DNA from: Planctomycetota bacterium
GTDB lineage: Bacteria; Planctomycetota; UBA1135; GCA-002686595
Assembly: GCA_016709875.1 (NCBI GenBank)
Contig: JADJLZ010000005.1
Span: forward strand, 434,001 to 498,000
DNA length: 64,000 nt
Direction of reading: 5' to 3'
The notes under the pieces were generated by a model that worked only from the letters and a program-made list of their open reading frames with translations, was not told the DNA's origin and did not search any database. A program made the translations under genes and the position numbers. Positions within the stretch are counted from its first letter, which is position 1. Each line of letters opens with the position of its first letter. Positions 28,327 to 36,774 of the stretch are shown piece after piece.

Positions 28327-30285
28327 ATGAAGCGCTTCGCGTACCTCCTGTTGGCCGTGGCCTGCGCCGCGGCGCTGGTCGTGTGGCTGCGCCGCGCACC
28401 GCAGGCCGCGCCCAGCGCACCGACCGCGCAAGCGATCCAGGCGCCCGCGCTAGCGCTCGAGACGCAGCTCGAGGCGCCAGCGGAGGGGAAGCCGGCCGCG
28501 CGGCGCGTGCTGCCGCGTCAGCGCAAGAGCGCGAGCGCTCCGAACGAGTCCGGCGCCTCCACCTATCTGCTGCACGTGCGTTCCTCGGTCGGTCTCCCGC
28601 TGCTCTGGGTCGAAGGCAAGGTCGAAGGCGGCGAGTGGGAGCGCGCGGAGCTCGAACACGACGCAGTCGAAATCGAATCCGGATCGCCGGGCTTCCTGCT
28701 GCGCGCCGCGGGCCACGTCGCCATCGAGGTCACGCCAAGCATGCGCGAACTCGCACTCGAGCCGGACGCACTGCTCACGATCGATGCGCCGCACCTGCGC
28801 ACCACGGCGAGGGAGCTCGTCGTGCGCAACCGCGAGGATTGGGGCGAGTACTTCGTGGAACCGGGCGTGGTGAACCAGTCTGGCGTGCTGGCCGAGTTCC
28901 CCGACGCGGACCACCTGCTGGTCGCCTTCTCGCCCGCGGCCTTCGTACCCGCGTTCCGGGGCGATGTCCTCGTCTCCTTTCTCGCCGCGGGCGGCCGCAG
29001 GATCGAGATCAGCGTGCGCGCGCTGTCCGGCCTGCGCGCGAGCTGGTCGATCCCGCGCTGGAGCACGCCTGAGAGCGCGCCGCTCGAACTCGAACTCGTG
29101 AACGAGGGCGAGCACCCCGCTTCGCTCCAGCTCTCGATCGGCGAACTCGAGCCGCGCACGGCCGAGGGCTCGCAGCTCGAGCTCTCCTGGGGCAGCATCC
29201 GCATCGGTGCGCCCAGCCCGCCCGCGTTCCCCGGGTGGATCCAGGGCTGTCCGAGCCGCACGCGGCTGGGCGAACTCGAGCTGGGGCGCGGCTACTACAT
29301 CTGTGGTGTCGATTCGAACGGGCGCTACGGCATGGTCGAGTTCGTGCACGACGGGCGCGAACAGCGGCTCGTGCTCGGGCCGCCCTACCTCGTTGTCGGC
29401 CAGGTCGTGGATGCAGAGGACGGCAAGGCGATCGCCTGGCTGCGAGTCTTCGCGCGCCCGCTCGCGGATCCTGGAAGCGCGGACTGGAGTGCGAACTGCT
29501 ATCCGCGCGACGAGCACGGCGGCTTCGAGCTGCACTTGCCTGCGCCCGAGTGGGGGCGCGCGGGCACCAGACCCGAGCGGCTGGCCCCGGAGCGCTTCGA
29601 ACTCGAGGTCGCAGCCGCGGGCCACAGCTCCGCGCGACTCGAGATCGCCTGGGAAGGCCGGCGCCGCGTGGACCTCGGCGAGATCGCGCTCGCGCGCAAC
29701 CCCTGCCCGATTCCGGTCGGGATGGACGACCGCGGACTTGGCCCCAACTCGAAGCTCGAAGGGCTCAGCTTCGGCGACCAGCCGCAGCTGCGCTGGAGCC
29801 TGCGGCGGCTGGTCGAGGTGGGCGACGGCAGCCGCGAGCTCGAGCTCTGCTTCGAGAAGCCGGACGCGGGCGGCGCGGCCTGCGTTGCCTGCCGCGACCT
29901 CGTGAGCGGCGAGAGTTCGCTGCGTCCTTTCACGCGCGAGCTCGGCGATCGGATCCTCATGGCCGTCCACGGCGAGGCGCTCGCGTACCAGCGCGGCGAG
30001 AAGCACGTGTACGAGCGGGTGGAGCGCGTGCCGCACGCGCTCGCGATCGAGTGCGCCAGGCTCCCCGAGGGCGGCGGAGCCTGGACGCTCGGCTGGCGCG
30101 GCGGCGGGACCTGGGCCTCGTTCCGCAGCGTGAACGCCGCCGGCAAGGTGTGCGAGTCGCTGGCGCTACCCGGGATCGCGACCGAGCTGTGGTGGTCGGC
30201 GGGGGAGGCTCCTTCGGAACTGTGCAAGCGCGCGGGCGGCGCGCTGCGGCTCGAAGATGGCGCGCAGACGCTGGTGCTACGCTGA
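28327..30285 (+). CDS. Anchored carboxypeptidase-regulatory-like beta-sandwich protein
   Basis: The protein has 652 residues from ATG 28327. A signal anchor (RFAYLLLAVACAAALVVWL) and a Pro/Ala linker come first. Then several beta-rich domains without catalytic motifs, including VVGQVVDAEDGKAIAWLRVF with a following DEHGGFELHLP block that is the carboxypeptidase-regulatory-like signature. It is a relative in design to the 6189-8096 and 9383-11158 products. The likely site is the periplasm. It leads an operon of four (28-base gap to the next gene, then two 4-base overlaps), which ends in a fucosidase, so a glycan-binding role is possible but unproven. Confidence 0.75.
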   Translation: MKRFAYLLLAVACAAALVVWLRRAPQAAPSAPTAQAIQAPALALETQLEAPAEGKPAARRVLPRQRKSASAPNESGASTYLLHVRSSVGLPLLWVEGKVEGGEWERAELEHDAVEIESGSPGFLLRAAGHVAIEVTPSMRELALEPDALLTIDAPHLRTTARELVVRNREDWGEYFVEPGVVNQSGVLAEFPDADHLLVAFSPAAFVPAFRGDVLVSFLAAGGRRIEISVRALSGLRASWSIPRWSTPESAPLELELVNEGEHPASLQLSIGELEPRTAEGSQLELSWGSIRIGAPSPPAFPGWIQGCPSRTRLGELELGRGYYICGVDSNGRYGMVEFVHDGREQRLVLGPPYLVVGQVVDAEDGKAIAWLRVFARPLADPGSADWSANCYPRDEHGGFELHLPAPEWGRAGTRPERLAPERFELEVAAAGHSSARLEIAWEGRRRVDLGEIALARNPCPIPVGMDDRGLGPNSKLEGLSFGDQPQLRWSLRRLVEVGDGSRELELCFEKPDAGGAACVACRDLVSGESSLRPFTRELGDRILMAVHGEALAYQRGEKHVYERVERVPHALAIECARLPEGGGAWTLGWRGGGTWASFRSVNAAGKVCESLALPGIATELWWSAGEAPSELCKRAGGALRLEDGAQTLVLR

Positions 30286-30296
30286 GCGACTTGCAC

Positions 30297-30302
30297 TATC
30301 CT
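30297..30302 (+). promoter_or_regulatory. -10-like box TATCCT
   Basis: TATCCT ends 11 bases before the ATG at 30314. It is in the 28-base gap after the beta-sandwich gene and could give an internal promoter for the downstream three genes. Confidence 0.4.
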
Positions 30303-30313
30303 CTGCGCCACAC

Positions 30314-30823
30314 ATGAGAGCCACACTCGAGAAGGGCAAGATCCTCTGGCCGCGCGCGGAGCTCGCGCGCGTGCTCGCGCGATTGCGCAAGAAGGAGCTC
30401 GTCGAGCGCGTCGTGCTCGCGAACGGCTGCTTCGACCTCTTGCACGCGGGTCACGTGCGCTGCCTCGAGGCGGCGGCGGCGGAAGGCGGCATCGTGGTCG
30501 TCGCGCTGCTGAGCGACGCCACGGCGCGCAAGCAGAAGGGTGCGGGCCGGCCCGTGCTGCCGCTGCGCGAGCGCGCGGAGCTCGTCGGCGCGCTGCGCTG
30601 CGTGGACGCGGTCACGAGCTACGGCGAGGCGACGCTCGAGCGCACGCTGCGCATCCTGCACCCCGACGTGCACGCCAAGGGCACCGACTACACGCCCGCG
30701 AGCGTGCCCGAGCGCGACGTGGACGACGAGCTCGGGATCGAGATCGCGATCTGCGGCGATCTCAAGCGGCGCTCCTCGAGCGAGCTGCTCAAGCGCATCG
30801 CGCACGGGACCCGTCCGCGGTGA
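30314..30823 (+). CDS. HldE-C-like nucleotidyltransferase (single domain)
   Basis: The protein has 169 residues from ATG 30314. It shows the cytidylyltransferase-fold signature NGCFDLLHAGHVRCLE with HxGH, then VALLSDATARKQKGAGRPVLPLRERAELV and the terminal RRSSSELLKRI (the S-T-T/S loop). It matches the C-terminal half of HldE but has no kinase domain, so it may adenylylate heptose-1-phosphate or a related sugar or alcohol phosphate. hldE at 2322 already has both functions, so this is either a paralogue with another substrate or a backup. Confidence 0.85.
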   Translation: MRATLEKGKILWPRAELARVLARLRKKELVERVVLANGCFDLLHAGHVRCLEAAAAEGGIVVVALLSDATARKQKGAGRPVLPLRERAELVGALRCVDAVTSYGEATLERTLRILHPDVHAKGTDYTPASVPERDVDDELGIEIAICGDLKRRSSSELLKRIAHGTRPR

Positions 30824-31614
30824 AGAGCCTCTGGCTCTTCGGGCTCGGACTCCTGATCGGCGCCTGGGGATCGCTGTGCGGCATCGGTGGCGGGGTCTTC
30901 GCCGTGCCGATGTTCCACTTCCTGTGCGGCATGACGCTGCCGGCGGCGATCGCGAACTCGCTCGTGCTCGTGGCGTTGATGACCAGTGGCGGGACGCTGG
31001 CGGAACTCGCGCAGCCGGGTTGCGCGCTGCACTGGGACGTCGTCGGCGTGCTGCTCGCGACGAGCTGGATCGGGACGCAGCTGGGCTACCGCGCGGCCAA
31101 GAAGATCGCGGTTCGTCGGCTGAAGCTCGCCTTCGGCGTGCTGCTCGTCGGCGTCGCGCTGGAGATCCTGGCGAGTTCGCACGAGCGCAGCGCGCTCGCG
31201 GGCGGAGATTTCGAGTGGAGCCCAGGTCTGATTGCGCTCTTGGCGGGGACGGGCTTCGTCTCGGGCTTCGTCTCGCCGCTGCTCGGCATCGGTGGCGGAC
31301 TGATCGCGGTGCCCGCGCTGCTCTTTGGCCTACCCGCGATCGGCTACCTCGGCGCGCGTGCGTGCAGCACGGCGATGTCGGCCTTCAACGCGTGGCTGTC
31401 GGTCTGGCTCTACCGCAAGCGCGGGGGGCTGCGCTTCGAACTCACGCTGCCCGCATCCGCCGGCGCGCTCTGCGGCTCGTGGGCTGGTGTACGCCTCGCG
31501 CACGTGCCGGGGATCACGTTCTACGCGGAGATCGTGATCGCACTGACGCTGCTCTTGATCTCGGCGCGCTTCGTGTGGGATCTGCGCGCGAAGAGCTATG
31601 CTGGAACGCCATGA
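30820..31614 (+). CDS. TauE/SafE-family anion exporter
   Basis: The protein has 264 residues, starting at GTG 30820 that overlaps the preceding stop (GTGA). About eight membrane segments are visible in two related halves, each opening with a G-x-GGG motif: GSLCGIGGGVFAVP near residue 20 and SPLLGIGGGLIAVP near 150, the TauE/SafE (DUF81) signature. Such proteins move sulfite, sulfoacetate or other small organosulfur anions through the inner membrane. The substrate here is unknown; release of sulfated sugars in the fucosidase operon would fit but is speculation. Confidence 0.88.
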   Translation: MKSLWLFGLGLLIGAWGSLCGIGGGVFAVPMFHFLCGMTLPAAIANSLVLVALMTSGGTLAELAQPGCALHWDVVGVLLATSWIGTQLGYRAAKKIAVRRLKLAFGVLLVGVALEILASSHERSALAGGDFEWSPGLIALLAGTGFVSGFVSPLLGIGGGLIAVPALLFGLPAIGYLGARACSTAMSAFNAWLSVWLYRKRGGLRFELTLPASAGALCGSWAGVRLAHVPGITFYAEIVIALTLLLISARFVWDLRAKSYAGTP

Positions 31615-33419
31615 GCGTGCCCGGTATCGCCCTTCTCGTTCCTCTCCTCGCCGCCTGTTCCACGATGCAGCAGTCCTCGGTCGCGCCGTGTCCGCCCGTG
31701 CCGAGCGCGCGACAACTCGAGTGGCGGTCGCTCGAACGCTGCGCCTTTGCGCATTTCGGCGTCGACACCTTCACGGACGCGGAGTGGGGGACGGGCACGG
31801 AGCGCGAATCGGTCTTCAACCCGACCGAGTTCGACGCGAAGCAGTGGGTGCGCGCGCTCAAGGACTCGGGCTTTCGCGGGCTGATCCTGACCGCGAAGCA
31901 TCACGACGGGTTCTGTCTGTGGCCCTCGAAGTTCACCGACCACAGCGTGGCCAAGAGCCCCTGGAAGAACGGCAAGGGCGACGTCGTGCGCGAGGTCTCG
32001 GATGCGTGTCGCGAGGCGGGGCTGAAGTTCGGCGTGTACCTGTCTCCGTGGGATCGGCACGAGCCGAGCTACGGCGACTCGCCGCGCTACAACCAGCACT
32101 ACGTCGACCAGCTCACCGAACTGCTCACGAACTACGGTCCGATCTTCGAGGTGTGGTGGGACGGTGCCTGCGGCGAAGGTCCGAACGGCAAGAAGCAGGA
32201 GTACGACTGGCCGCGCTTTCGCGAGCTGGTACGCAAACTGCAGCCGAACGCGGTCATCTTCAGCGACGTCGGGCCCGATGTGCGCTGGGTCGGCAACGAG
32301 AACGGCTTCGCGGGCGAGACCTGCTGGGGCATGATCTCGCCCGCAGGCAAGGTGCCGGGCATCGGCGCGCCGAGCGAGAAGGAACTCAACGAGGGCCTCA
32401 TCGACGGCACCACGTGGATCCCGCCCGAGTGCGACGTCTCGATCCGGCCGGGTTGGTTCTACCACTCGAGCCAGGATGCGCAGATCAAGTCGGTCCGCAA
32501 GCTGCTCGAGATCTGGTACGCGTCCGTCGGCCGCGGCGCGAATCTGCTGCTCAACGTCCCGCCCGATCGGCGCGGCCTCTTCCACGAGAACGACGTCGCG
32601 CGTCTGAAGGAGTTCGACGGCGCGTTGAAGTCGATTTTCGCCGACGACCTCGCACGCGGACACCCTCTCGCACGCACCACGGACGGATTCGAGCTAGATC
32701 TCGGCCGCGAGGTCCAAGCCGACCACCTCGTCCTGCGCGAGGATCTCGCGCTCGGCCAGCGCGTCGCGCGCTTCCACGTCGATCGCTTCGTCGATGGCGA
32801 GTGGCGCGAACTCGTGCGCGCGACCACGATCGGCAACCAGCGCGTGCTGCGCTTCCCCGTGAGCAAGCTCTCGCGCCTGCGAGTGGTGATCGAGGACGCG
32901 CGCGCGCCCGCGCAGGTCTCCGCACCTGGGCTCTACCTCGCGCCGCCCGCGTACCGCCTCCCGAGCGTCGACGAACTCCTGCCCGCGCTGCAGTTCATCC
33001 GCCGGCCCGATCCCGGTCTCGTGCGCACGCGCTACGACGGCGCGCGCACGAGCCTCGAGAACCTCTTCGAGTCCTCGCCCGCCGGCGTCGACGATGTCGC
33101 GGGCTTCGAGGTCGCAAACGCGGGCGAGAACGTGGCCTTCGCCTTCCGCGGCAACGTCGAGGTGCCCGCCGACGGCGCCTGGACTTTCTTCACGAAGAGC
33201 GACGACGGCAGTCGGCTCTCGATCGACGGCCGTCTCGTCGTCGACAACGACGGTCCGCACGGCCTGCAGGAGCAAAGCGGCGCGATCGGCCTCAAGGCCG
33301 GCTGGCACGCGCTCACCCTCGAATGGTTCAACGGCAGCGGCAGCGCGGGCCTCGAGGTCGAGTGGAGCGGACCCAAGACCGCGCGCACCCCCATCCCGAA
33401 CGAGCGGCTTGGCCGCTGA
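31611..33419 (+). CDS. GH29 alpha-L-fucosidase with C-terminal PA14 domain, lipoprotein
   Basis: The protein has 602 residues; ATG 31611 overlaps the TauE stop (ATGA). VPLLAACST is a lipobox. The GH29 barrel (about 30-350) shows FAHFGVDTFT, GLILTAKHHDGFCLWPS, GVYLSPWDRHE and EVWWDGACGEG, where the Asp of WWDG is the family's nucleophile. LLLNVPPDRRGL and a discoidin-like segment follow. The last 140 residues (FRGNVEVPADGAWTFFTKSDDGSRLSIDG) are a PA14 carbohydrate-binding domain. It should cut alpha-L-fucose from polysaccharides outside the cytoplasm. A long inverted-repeat terminator follows. Confidence 0.93.
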   Translation: MSVPGIALLVPLLAACSTMQQSSVAPCPPVPSARQLEWRSLERCAFAHFGVDTFTDAEWGTGTERESVFNPTEFDAKQWVRALKDSGFRGLILTAKHHDGFCLWPSKFTDHSVAKSPWKNGKGDVVREVSDACREAGLKFGVYLSPWDRHEPSYGDSPRYNQHYVDQLTELLTNYGPIFEVWWDGACGEGPNGKKQEYDWPRFRELVRKLQPNAVIFSDVGPDVRWVGNENGFAGETCWGMISPAGKVPGIGAPSEKELNEGLIDGTTWIPPECDVSIRPGWFYHSSQDAQIKSVRKLLEIWYASVGRGANLLLNVPPDRRGLFHENDVARLKEFDGALKSIFADDLARGHPLARTTDGFELDLGREVQADHLVLREDLALGQRVARFHVDRFVDGEWRELVRATTIGNQRVLRFPVSKLSRLRVVIEDARAPAQVSAPGLYLAPPAYRLPSVDELLPALQFIRRPDPGLVRTRYDGARTSLENLFESSPAGVDDVAGFEVANAGENVAFAFRGNVEVPADGAWTFFTKSDDGSRLSIDGRLVVDNDGPHGLQEQSGAIGLKAGWHALTLEWFNGSGSAGLEVEWSGPKTARTPIPNERLGR

Positions 33420-33426
33420 GAAAATT

Positions 33427-33496
33427 CCAGCCCGCCTGGTTTTTTGACGGTCCCGTCAGGCGCCAAGCGTCAAAAAACCAGGCGGGCTGGTTTTTT
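33427..33496. terminator. Bidirectional terminator with perfect 23-bp arms
   Basis: Bases 33427-33449 and 33468-33490 are exact reverse complements around an 18-base loop; the right arm is followed by TTTTTT and a T6 lies inside the left arm. It sits between convergent genes (fucosidase and isomerase), and the T-run overlaps the stop codon of the minus-strand gene. Each arm also contains the near-palindrome CCAGCCCGCCTGG, so alternative smaller hairpins can form on either strand. Confidence 0.8.
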
Positions 33497-34359
33497 CACA
33501 CGTCGCAGAGGGCGCCGGCTTCGGCGAGCGAGGTGAGCGGGTCGCGCGAGGGGACGAACTCGTGCGCCATGTAGCGCGTGTAGCCCGTATCGACGATCGC
33601 CTGCGCGATCGCGCGGTAGTTGAGTTCCTGCGTGCCGTCGATCTCGCGTCGGCCGGGGACGCCGCCGGTGTGGAAGTGGCCGATCCACTCGTGGTTGTCG
33701 CGGATGGTGCGGATCACGTCGCCTTCCATGATCTGCGCGTGGTAGATGTCGTAGAGGATCTTGAAGCTCGGCGAGCCGACGCCCTTCACGACGTCGACGC
33801 CGAACTTCATGTGGTCGAACTGGTAGTCGCCGTGGTCGACCTTCGAGTTCAGGTACTCGATCACGACCTGCACACCTTCCTTCTCCGCGGCGCCGGCGAT
33901 GCGCTTCAGGCCGGTGATGCAGTTCGCGACGCCCTCCTCGTCGGAGAGGCCGTCGCGGTTGCCGGAGAAGACGATCACGCTCGGCACGCCCGCGGCCTTG
34001 GCGATCGGCAGCAGGCGCAGCGTGCCGTTCACGAGTTCGTCGTGGTGCTCGACGCGGTTGAAGCCCCTGGGGATCCCGCCCGCGCCATTGCCGAGCGCGC
34101 ACACCAGGCCGTGCTTGGCGGGTACGCCCCAGTCCTTCTCGTCGAGCAGGTCGATCGCGTGGAAGCCCATCGCGGCGGCCTCTTTGCAGAGCGTGTCGAG
34201 CTCGATGCCGCCGTAGCACCAGCGGCTGACCGACTGCTTCAGCCGGCCCTTGGTGATCACGCGGCCGCGCTCGGCGGGGGCGCTTGCCTCCCGCGCAGAG
34301 AGCGATCCGGCCAGTGCGAAAGTCGCGAGCGAGGAGGTGCAGAAGGCGCGTCGGTCCAT
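33496..34359 (-). CDS. TIM-barrel hydroxypyruvate isomerase-like protein, exported
   Basis: The protein has 287 residues. ATG 34359 has GGAG 9 bases upstream and yields a Tat-like leader (DRRAFCTSSLATFALAGSL). The xylose-isomerase-like barrel is clear: KQSVSRWCYGGIELDTLCKEAA, GFHAIDLL, VIVFSGNRDGLSDEEG, VVIEYLNSKVDHGDYQFD, ILYDIYHAQIMEGDVIRTI and IGHFHTGGVPGRREIDGTQELNY, with metal-ligand Glu/Asp/His residues in place. This is the hydroxypyruvate isomerase (Hyi)/sugar epimerase group, common in planctomycetes as exported proteins. The substrate is not predictable. Confidence 0.88.
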   Translation of the reverse strand: MDRRAFCTSSLATFALAGSLSAREASAPAERGRVITKGRLKQSVSRWCYGGIELDTLCKEAAAMGFHAIDLLDEKDWGVPAKHGLVCALGNGAGGIPRGFNRVEHHDELVNGTLRLLPIAKAAGVPSVIVFSGNRDGLSDEEGVANCITGLKRIAGAAEKEGVQVVIEYLNSKVDHGDYQFDHMKFGVDVVKGVGSPSFKILYDIYHAQIMEGDVIRTIRDNHEWIGHFHTGGVPGRREIDGTQELNYRAIAQAIVDTGYTRYMAHEFVPSRDPLTSLAEAGALCDV

Positions 34360-34424
34360 GAACTTCTCCGTTGGGGGGGCCCGCATGTTCCACCGCCGAC
34401 GTTTCGCCGTCCAGCCCGGAACGC

Positions 34425-34430
34425 TAGGCT
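34425..34430 (+). promoter_or_regulatory. -10-like box TAGGCT
   Basis: TAGGCT ends 10 bases before the ATG of the ABC-transporter ATPase at 34441; no ribosome-binding site separates them. Confidence 0.3.
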
Positions 34431-34440
34431 TCTCGCTCCT

Positions 34441-35370
34441 ATGAGTGACTCCGTCCTGCGCCTGGAGCACATCGTGAAGCGCTATGGCGACTTCACCGCG
34501 GTCCGCGACCTCTCCCTCGACGTGCCGCGCGGCTCGATCTACGGCTTCCTCGGCCCCAACGGCGCCGGCAAGTCGACGACGATCCGCATCGCACTCTCGA
34601 TCTACGCACCGACCTCGGGCAGCATCGAGGTGCTCGGCCGCCCGAGCGCGCTCGACGTGCGCGAGCGCATCGGCTACCTGCCCGAGGAGAAGGGCCTGTA
34701 CCGCAAGATGAAGGCCGGCGACGTGATCGCCTACTTCGGCCAGTTGAAGGGCATGACGCGCCGCGACGCCAAGCACAAGGCCGTCGAAATGCTCGAGCGC
34801 TACGGTCTGGGCGCGAACGTGGACTCCAAGTGCGAGGCGCTCTCGAAGGGCATGCAGCAGAAGGTGCAGGTGCTGGCCTCGGTCGTGCACTCGCCCGAGT
34901 TCGTGATCCTCGACGAGCCTTTCTCCGGCCTGGACCCGGTCAACCAGGAGGTGCTCGAGCAGGTCATCGCCGATCTCAACAAGGCCGGCTCGACGATTGT
35001 CTTCTCGACGCACGTCATGGACCACGCCGAGCGCTTGTGTGACCGCATCGTGCTGATCGCCAAGGGCAAGAAGCTCTTCGACGGCACGATCCCCGAGGCC
35101 AAGCGCACCGTGCGCCGGCGCGTGCTGCTCGAGACGAGCTCGAACCCCGAGCTGCTCGAGCGCCTGCCCGGCGTGCGCAGCGTCGAGAAGACCGACAACG
35201 CCAACCGTTTCGAGGTGACGCTCGCCGACGGCGCGCGGCCGGAGGAGATCCTCGGCGCGTGCTTCCGCAGCGGCATCGAGCTCTCGGCCTTCGACAAGAA
35301 CGAACCCAGCCTGCGCGACGTGTTCCTGAAACTGGTGCGCCGCGCCGACGCGGAAGAGGTGGTCGCGTGA
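34441..35370 (+). CDS. ABC transporter ATP-binding protein (NatA-like)
   Basis: The protein has 309 residues. Walker A is GPNGAGKST (about 39-47), the signature is LSKGMQQKVQ, Walker B is FVILDEPFSGLD and the switch His is in FSTHVMDHAE. A DUF4162-type C-terminal extension (VRRRVLLETSSNPELLERLPGV) follows, as in NatA/YhaQ-type ATPases. With the permease overlapping its stop by 4 bases it forms an ABC-2 type exporter, perhaps for Na+ or small hydrophobic compounds. Confidence 0.93.
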   Translation: MSDSVLRLEHIVKRYGDFTAVRDLSLDVPRGSIYGFLGPNGAGKSTTIRIALSIYAPTSGSIEVLGRPSALDVRERIGYLPEEKGLYRKMKAGDVIAYFGQLKGMTRRDAKHKAVEMLERYGLGANVDSKCEALSKGMQQKVQVLASVVHSPEFVILDEPFSGLDPVNQEVLEQVIADLNKAGSTIVFSTHVMDHAERLCDRIVLIAKGKKLFDGTIPEAKRTVRRRVLLETSSNPELLERLPGVRSVEKTDNANRFEVTLADGARPEEILGACFRSGIELSAFDKNEPSLRDVFLKLVRRADAEEVVA

Positions 35371-36767
35371 AGTACTCGTTCCTGGTGGCGATCCGCGAGT
35401 ACATCGAGAACGTCAAGACGCGCGGTTTCTGGGTCGGGATCCTGCTCTTCCCGGTGCTGATCGCGGCCAGCTTCCAGGTGCCGCGCCTGCTCGACAAGTA
35501 CGCCAAGCCGACGCGCGATTTCTGCGTCATCGATCCCTCGGGCGGGTTCGTGAAAGTGATCGACGCCGCACTCGAGGCCGCCTACGCCAAGCAGCTCAAG
35601 GCCGCCCAGGACGAGTGGGCCGCCAAGCAGAAGAAGAGCGGGGACTCCAAGGGCGAGTTCAAGCCGCCGCACCGGAACTTCCGTCGTGTCGAACTGCCGG
35701 ACGGAGTGCAGGCCGCGAGCGTCGACGACACGGTGCGCAACCTGCGTCCCTGGCTGAAGGGTGACAAGAAGCTCGAGGTCGAAGGCAAGCCCGAGGAGCT
35801 CTTCGCGCTGGTCCTGCTGCCCCCGCTCGAAATCAGCATTGCGCACAAGACGGAGTTCTGGTGCTCCAACCTGGCCGACACCGACCTCAGCAACCTGATC
35901 GAGCGCGCGCTCAAGGAGGAGCTGCGCAACCGCGAGTTCCTCGCGCGCGGCGTGGATCGCAAGGAGTTCGAGCGCATCAACAAGATCGAGGTCGAGTTCG
36001 ACCGCAAGGACCCGAAGAAAGCCGAGGGCGAGGAAAAGGTCAGCCAGGCCGAGGAAGTGCGCCAATGGGCGCCCGTGGGCTTTGTCTACATGCTCTTCGT
36101 GGGCATCATGACCGTGGCGCAGATGCTGCTTTCCTCGACCATCGAGGAGAAGTCCAACCGCATCGTCGAGGTGCTGCTCTCCTCGGTCACGCCCTGGGAG
36201 CTGATGCTGGGCAAGCTGATGGGTGTCGCGCTCGTGGGCATCACGATGCTCGCCGCCTGGCTCGCATCGCTGTACGGCGTACTGTCCTTCTACTCGGGCG
36301 GCGAGGGCAAGAGCGGCAACATCGCGGTGATCCTGCTCAATCTGGTGATCAGCCCGGGCCTGCTGCTGCCCTTCGTGTGCTACTTCCTGCTCGGCTACCT
36401 GCTCTACTCGAGCATGCTCCTGGCGGTCGGGAGCACCTGCAACACGCTCAAGGACGCGCAGAACTTCATGGGCCCGGTCATGACCGTGCTGATGGTGCCG
36501 CTCTTCACGATGATCCCCGTGGCCAAGGATCCCAACGGCATCCTCGCGCACGTGATCTCGTGGGTGCCGCTCTTCACGCCCTTCGCGATGATGAATCGCA
36601 TGGCTGGCGACCCGCCCGTGTGGGAGGTCGCCGGGACCTTTGCGCTGCTCGTCGTCTCGGTCGTCTTCACCGTCTGGTTCTCCGGACGCATCTTCCACAA
36701 CGGGATCCTGCGCACGGGCCAGCCGCCCAAGCTGCTCGAGTTCCTCAAGCTGGCGAAGAAGGGCTAG
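35367..36767 (+). CDS. ABC-2 type permease (NatB/YhaP-like)
   Basis: The protein has 466 residues. Start GTG 35367 overlaps the ATPase stop (GTGA). One N-terminal membrane helix (GFWVGILLFPVLIAASF) is followed by a soluble extracytoplasmic region of some 220 residues, then five more helices from about residue 235. The conserved EEKSNRIVEVLLSSVTPWELMLGKLMGVALVG motif marks the NatB/ABC-2 permease family. It is the membrane part of the exporter with the preceding ATPase. It converges with the next gene, only 7 bases apart. Confidence 0.92.
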   Translation: MKYSFLVAIREYIENVKTRGFWVGILLFPVLIAASFQVPRLLDKYAKPTRDFCVIDPSGGFVKVIDAALEAAYAKQLKAAQDEWAAKQKKSGDSKGEFKPPHRNFRRVELPDGVQAASVDDTVRNLRPWLKGDKKLEVEGKPEELFALVLLPPLEISIAHKTEFWCSNLADTDLSNLIERALKEELRNREFLARGVDRKEFERINKIEVEFDRKDPKKAEGEEKVSQAEEVRQWAPVGFVYMLFVGIMTVAQMLLSSTIEEKSNRIVEVLLSSVTPWELMLGKLMGVALVGITMLAAWLASLYGVLSFYSGGEGKSGNIAVILLNLVISPGLLLPFVCYFLLGYLLYSSMLLAVGSTCNTLKDAQNFMGPVMTVLMVPLFTMIPVAKDPNGILAHVISWVPLFTPFAMMNRMAGDPPVWEVAGTFALLVVSVVFTVWFSGRIFHNGILRTGQPPKLLEFLKLAKKG

Positions 36768-36774
36768 TCGCGTC

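Noticed and set aside
31597..31602. TATGCT as a promoter for the fucosidase.
   Set aside because: It lies within the coding end of the TauE gene and the fucosidase start overlaps that stop, so co-translation in the operon is the simpler reading.
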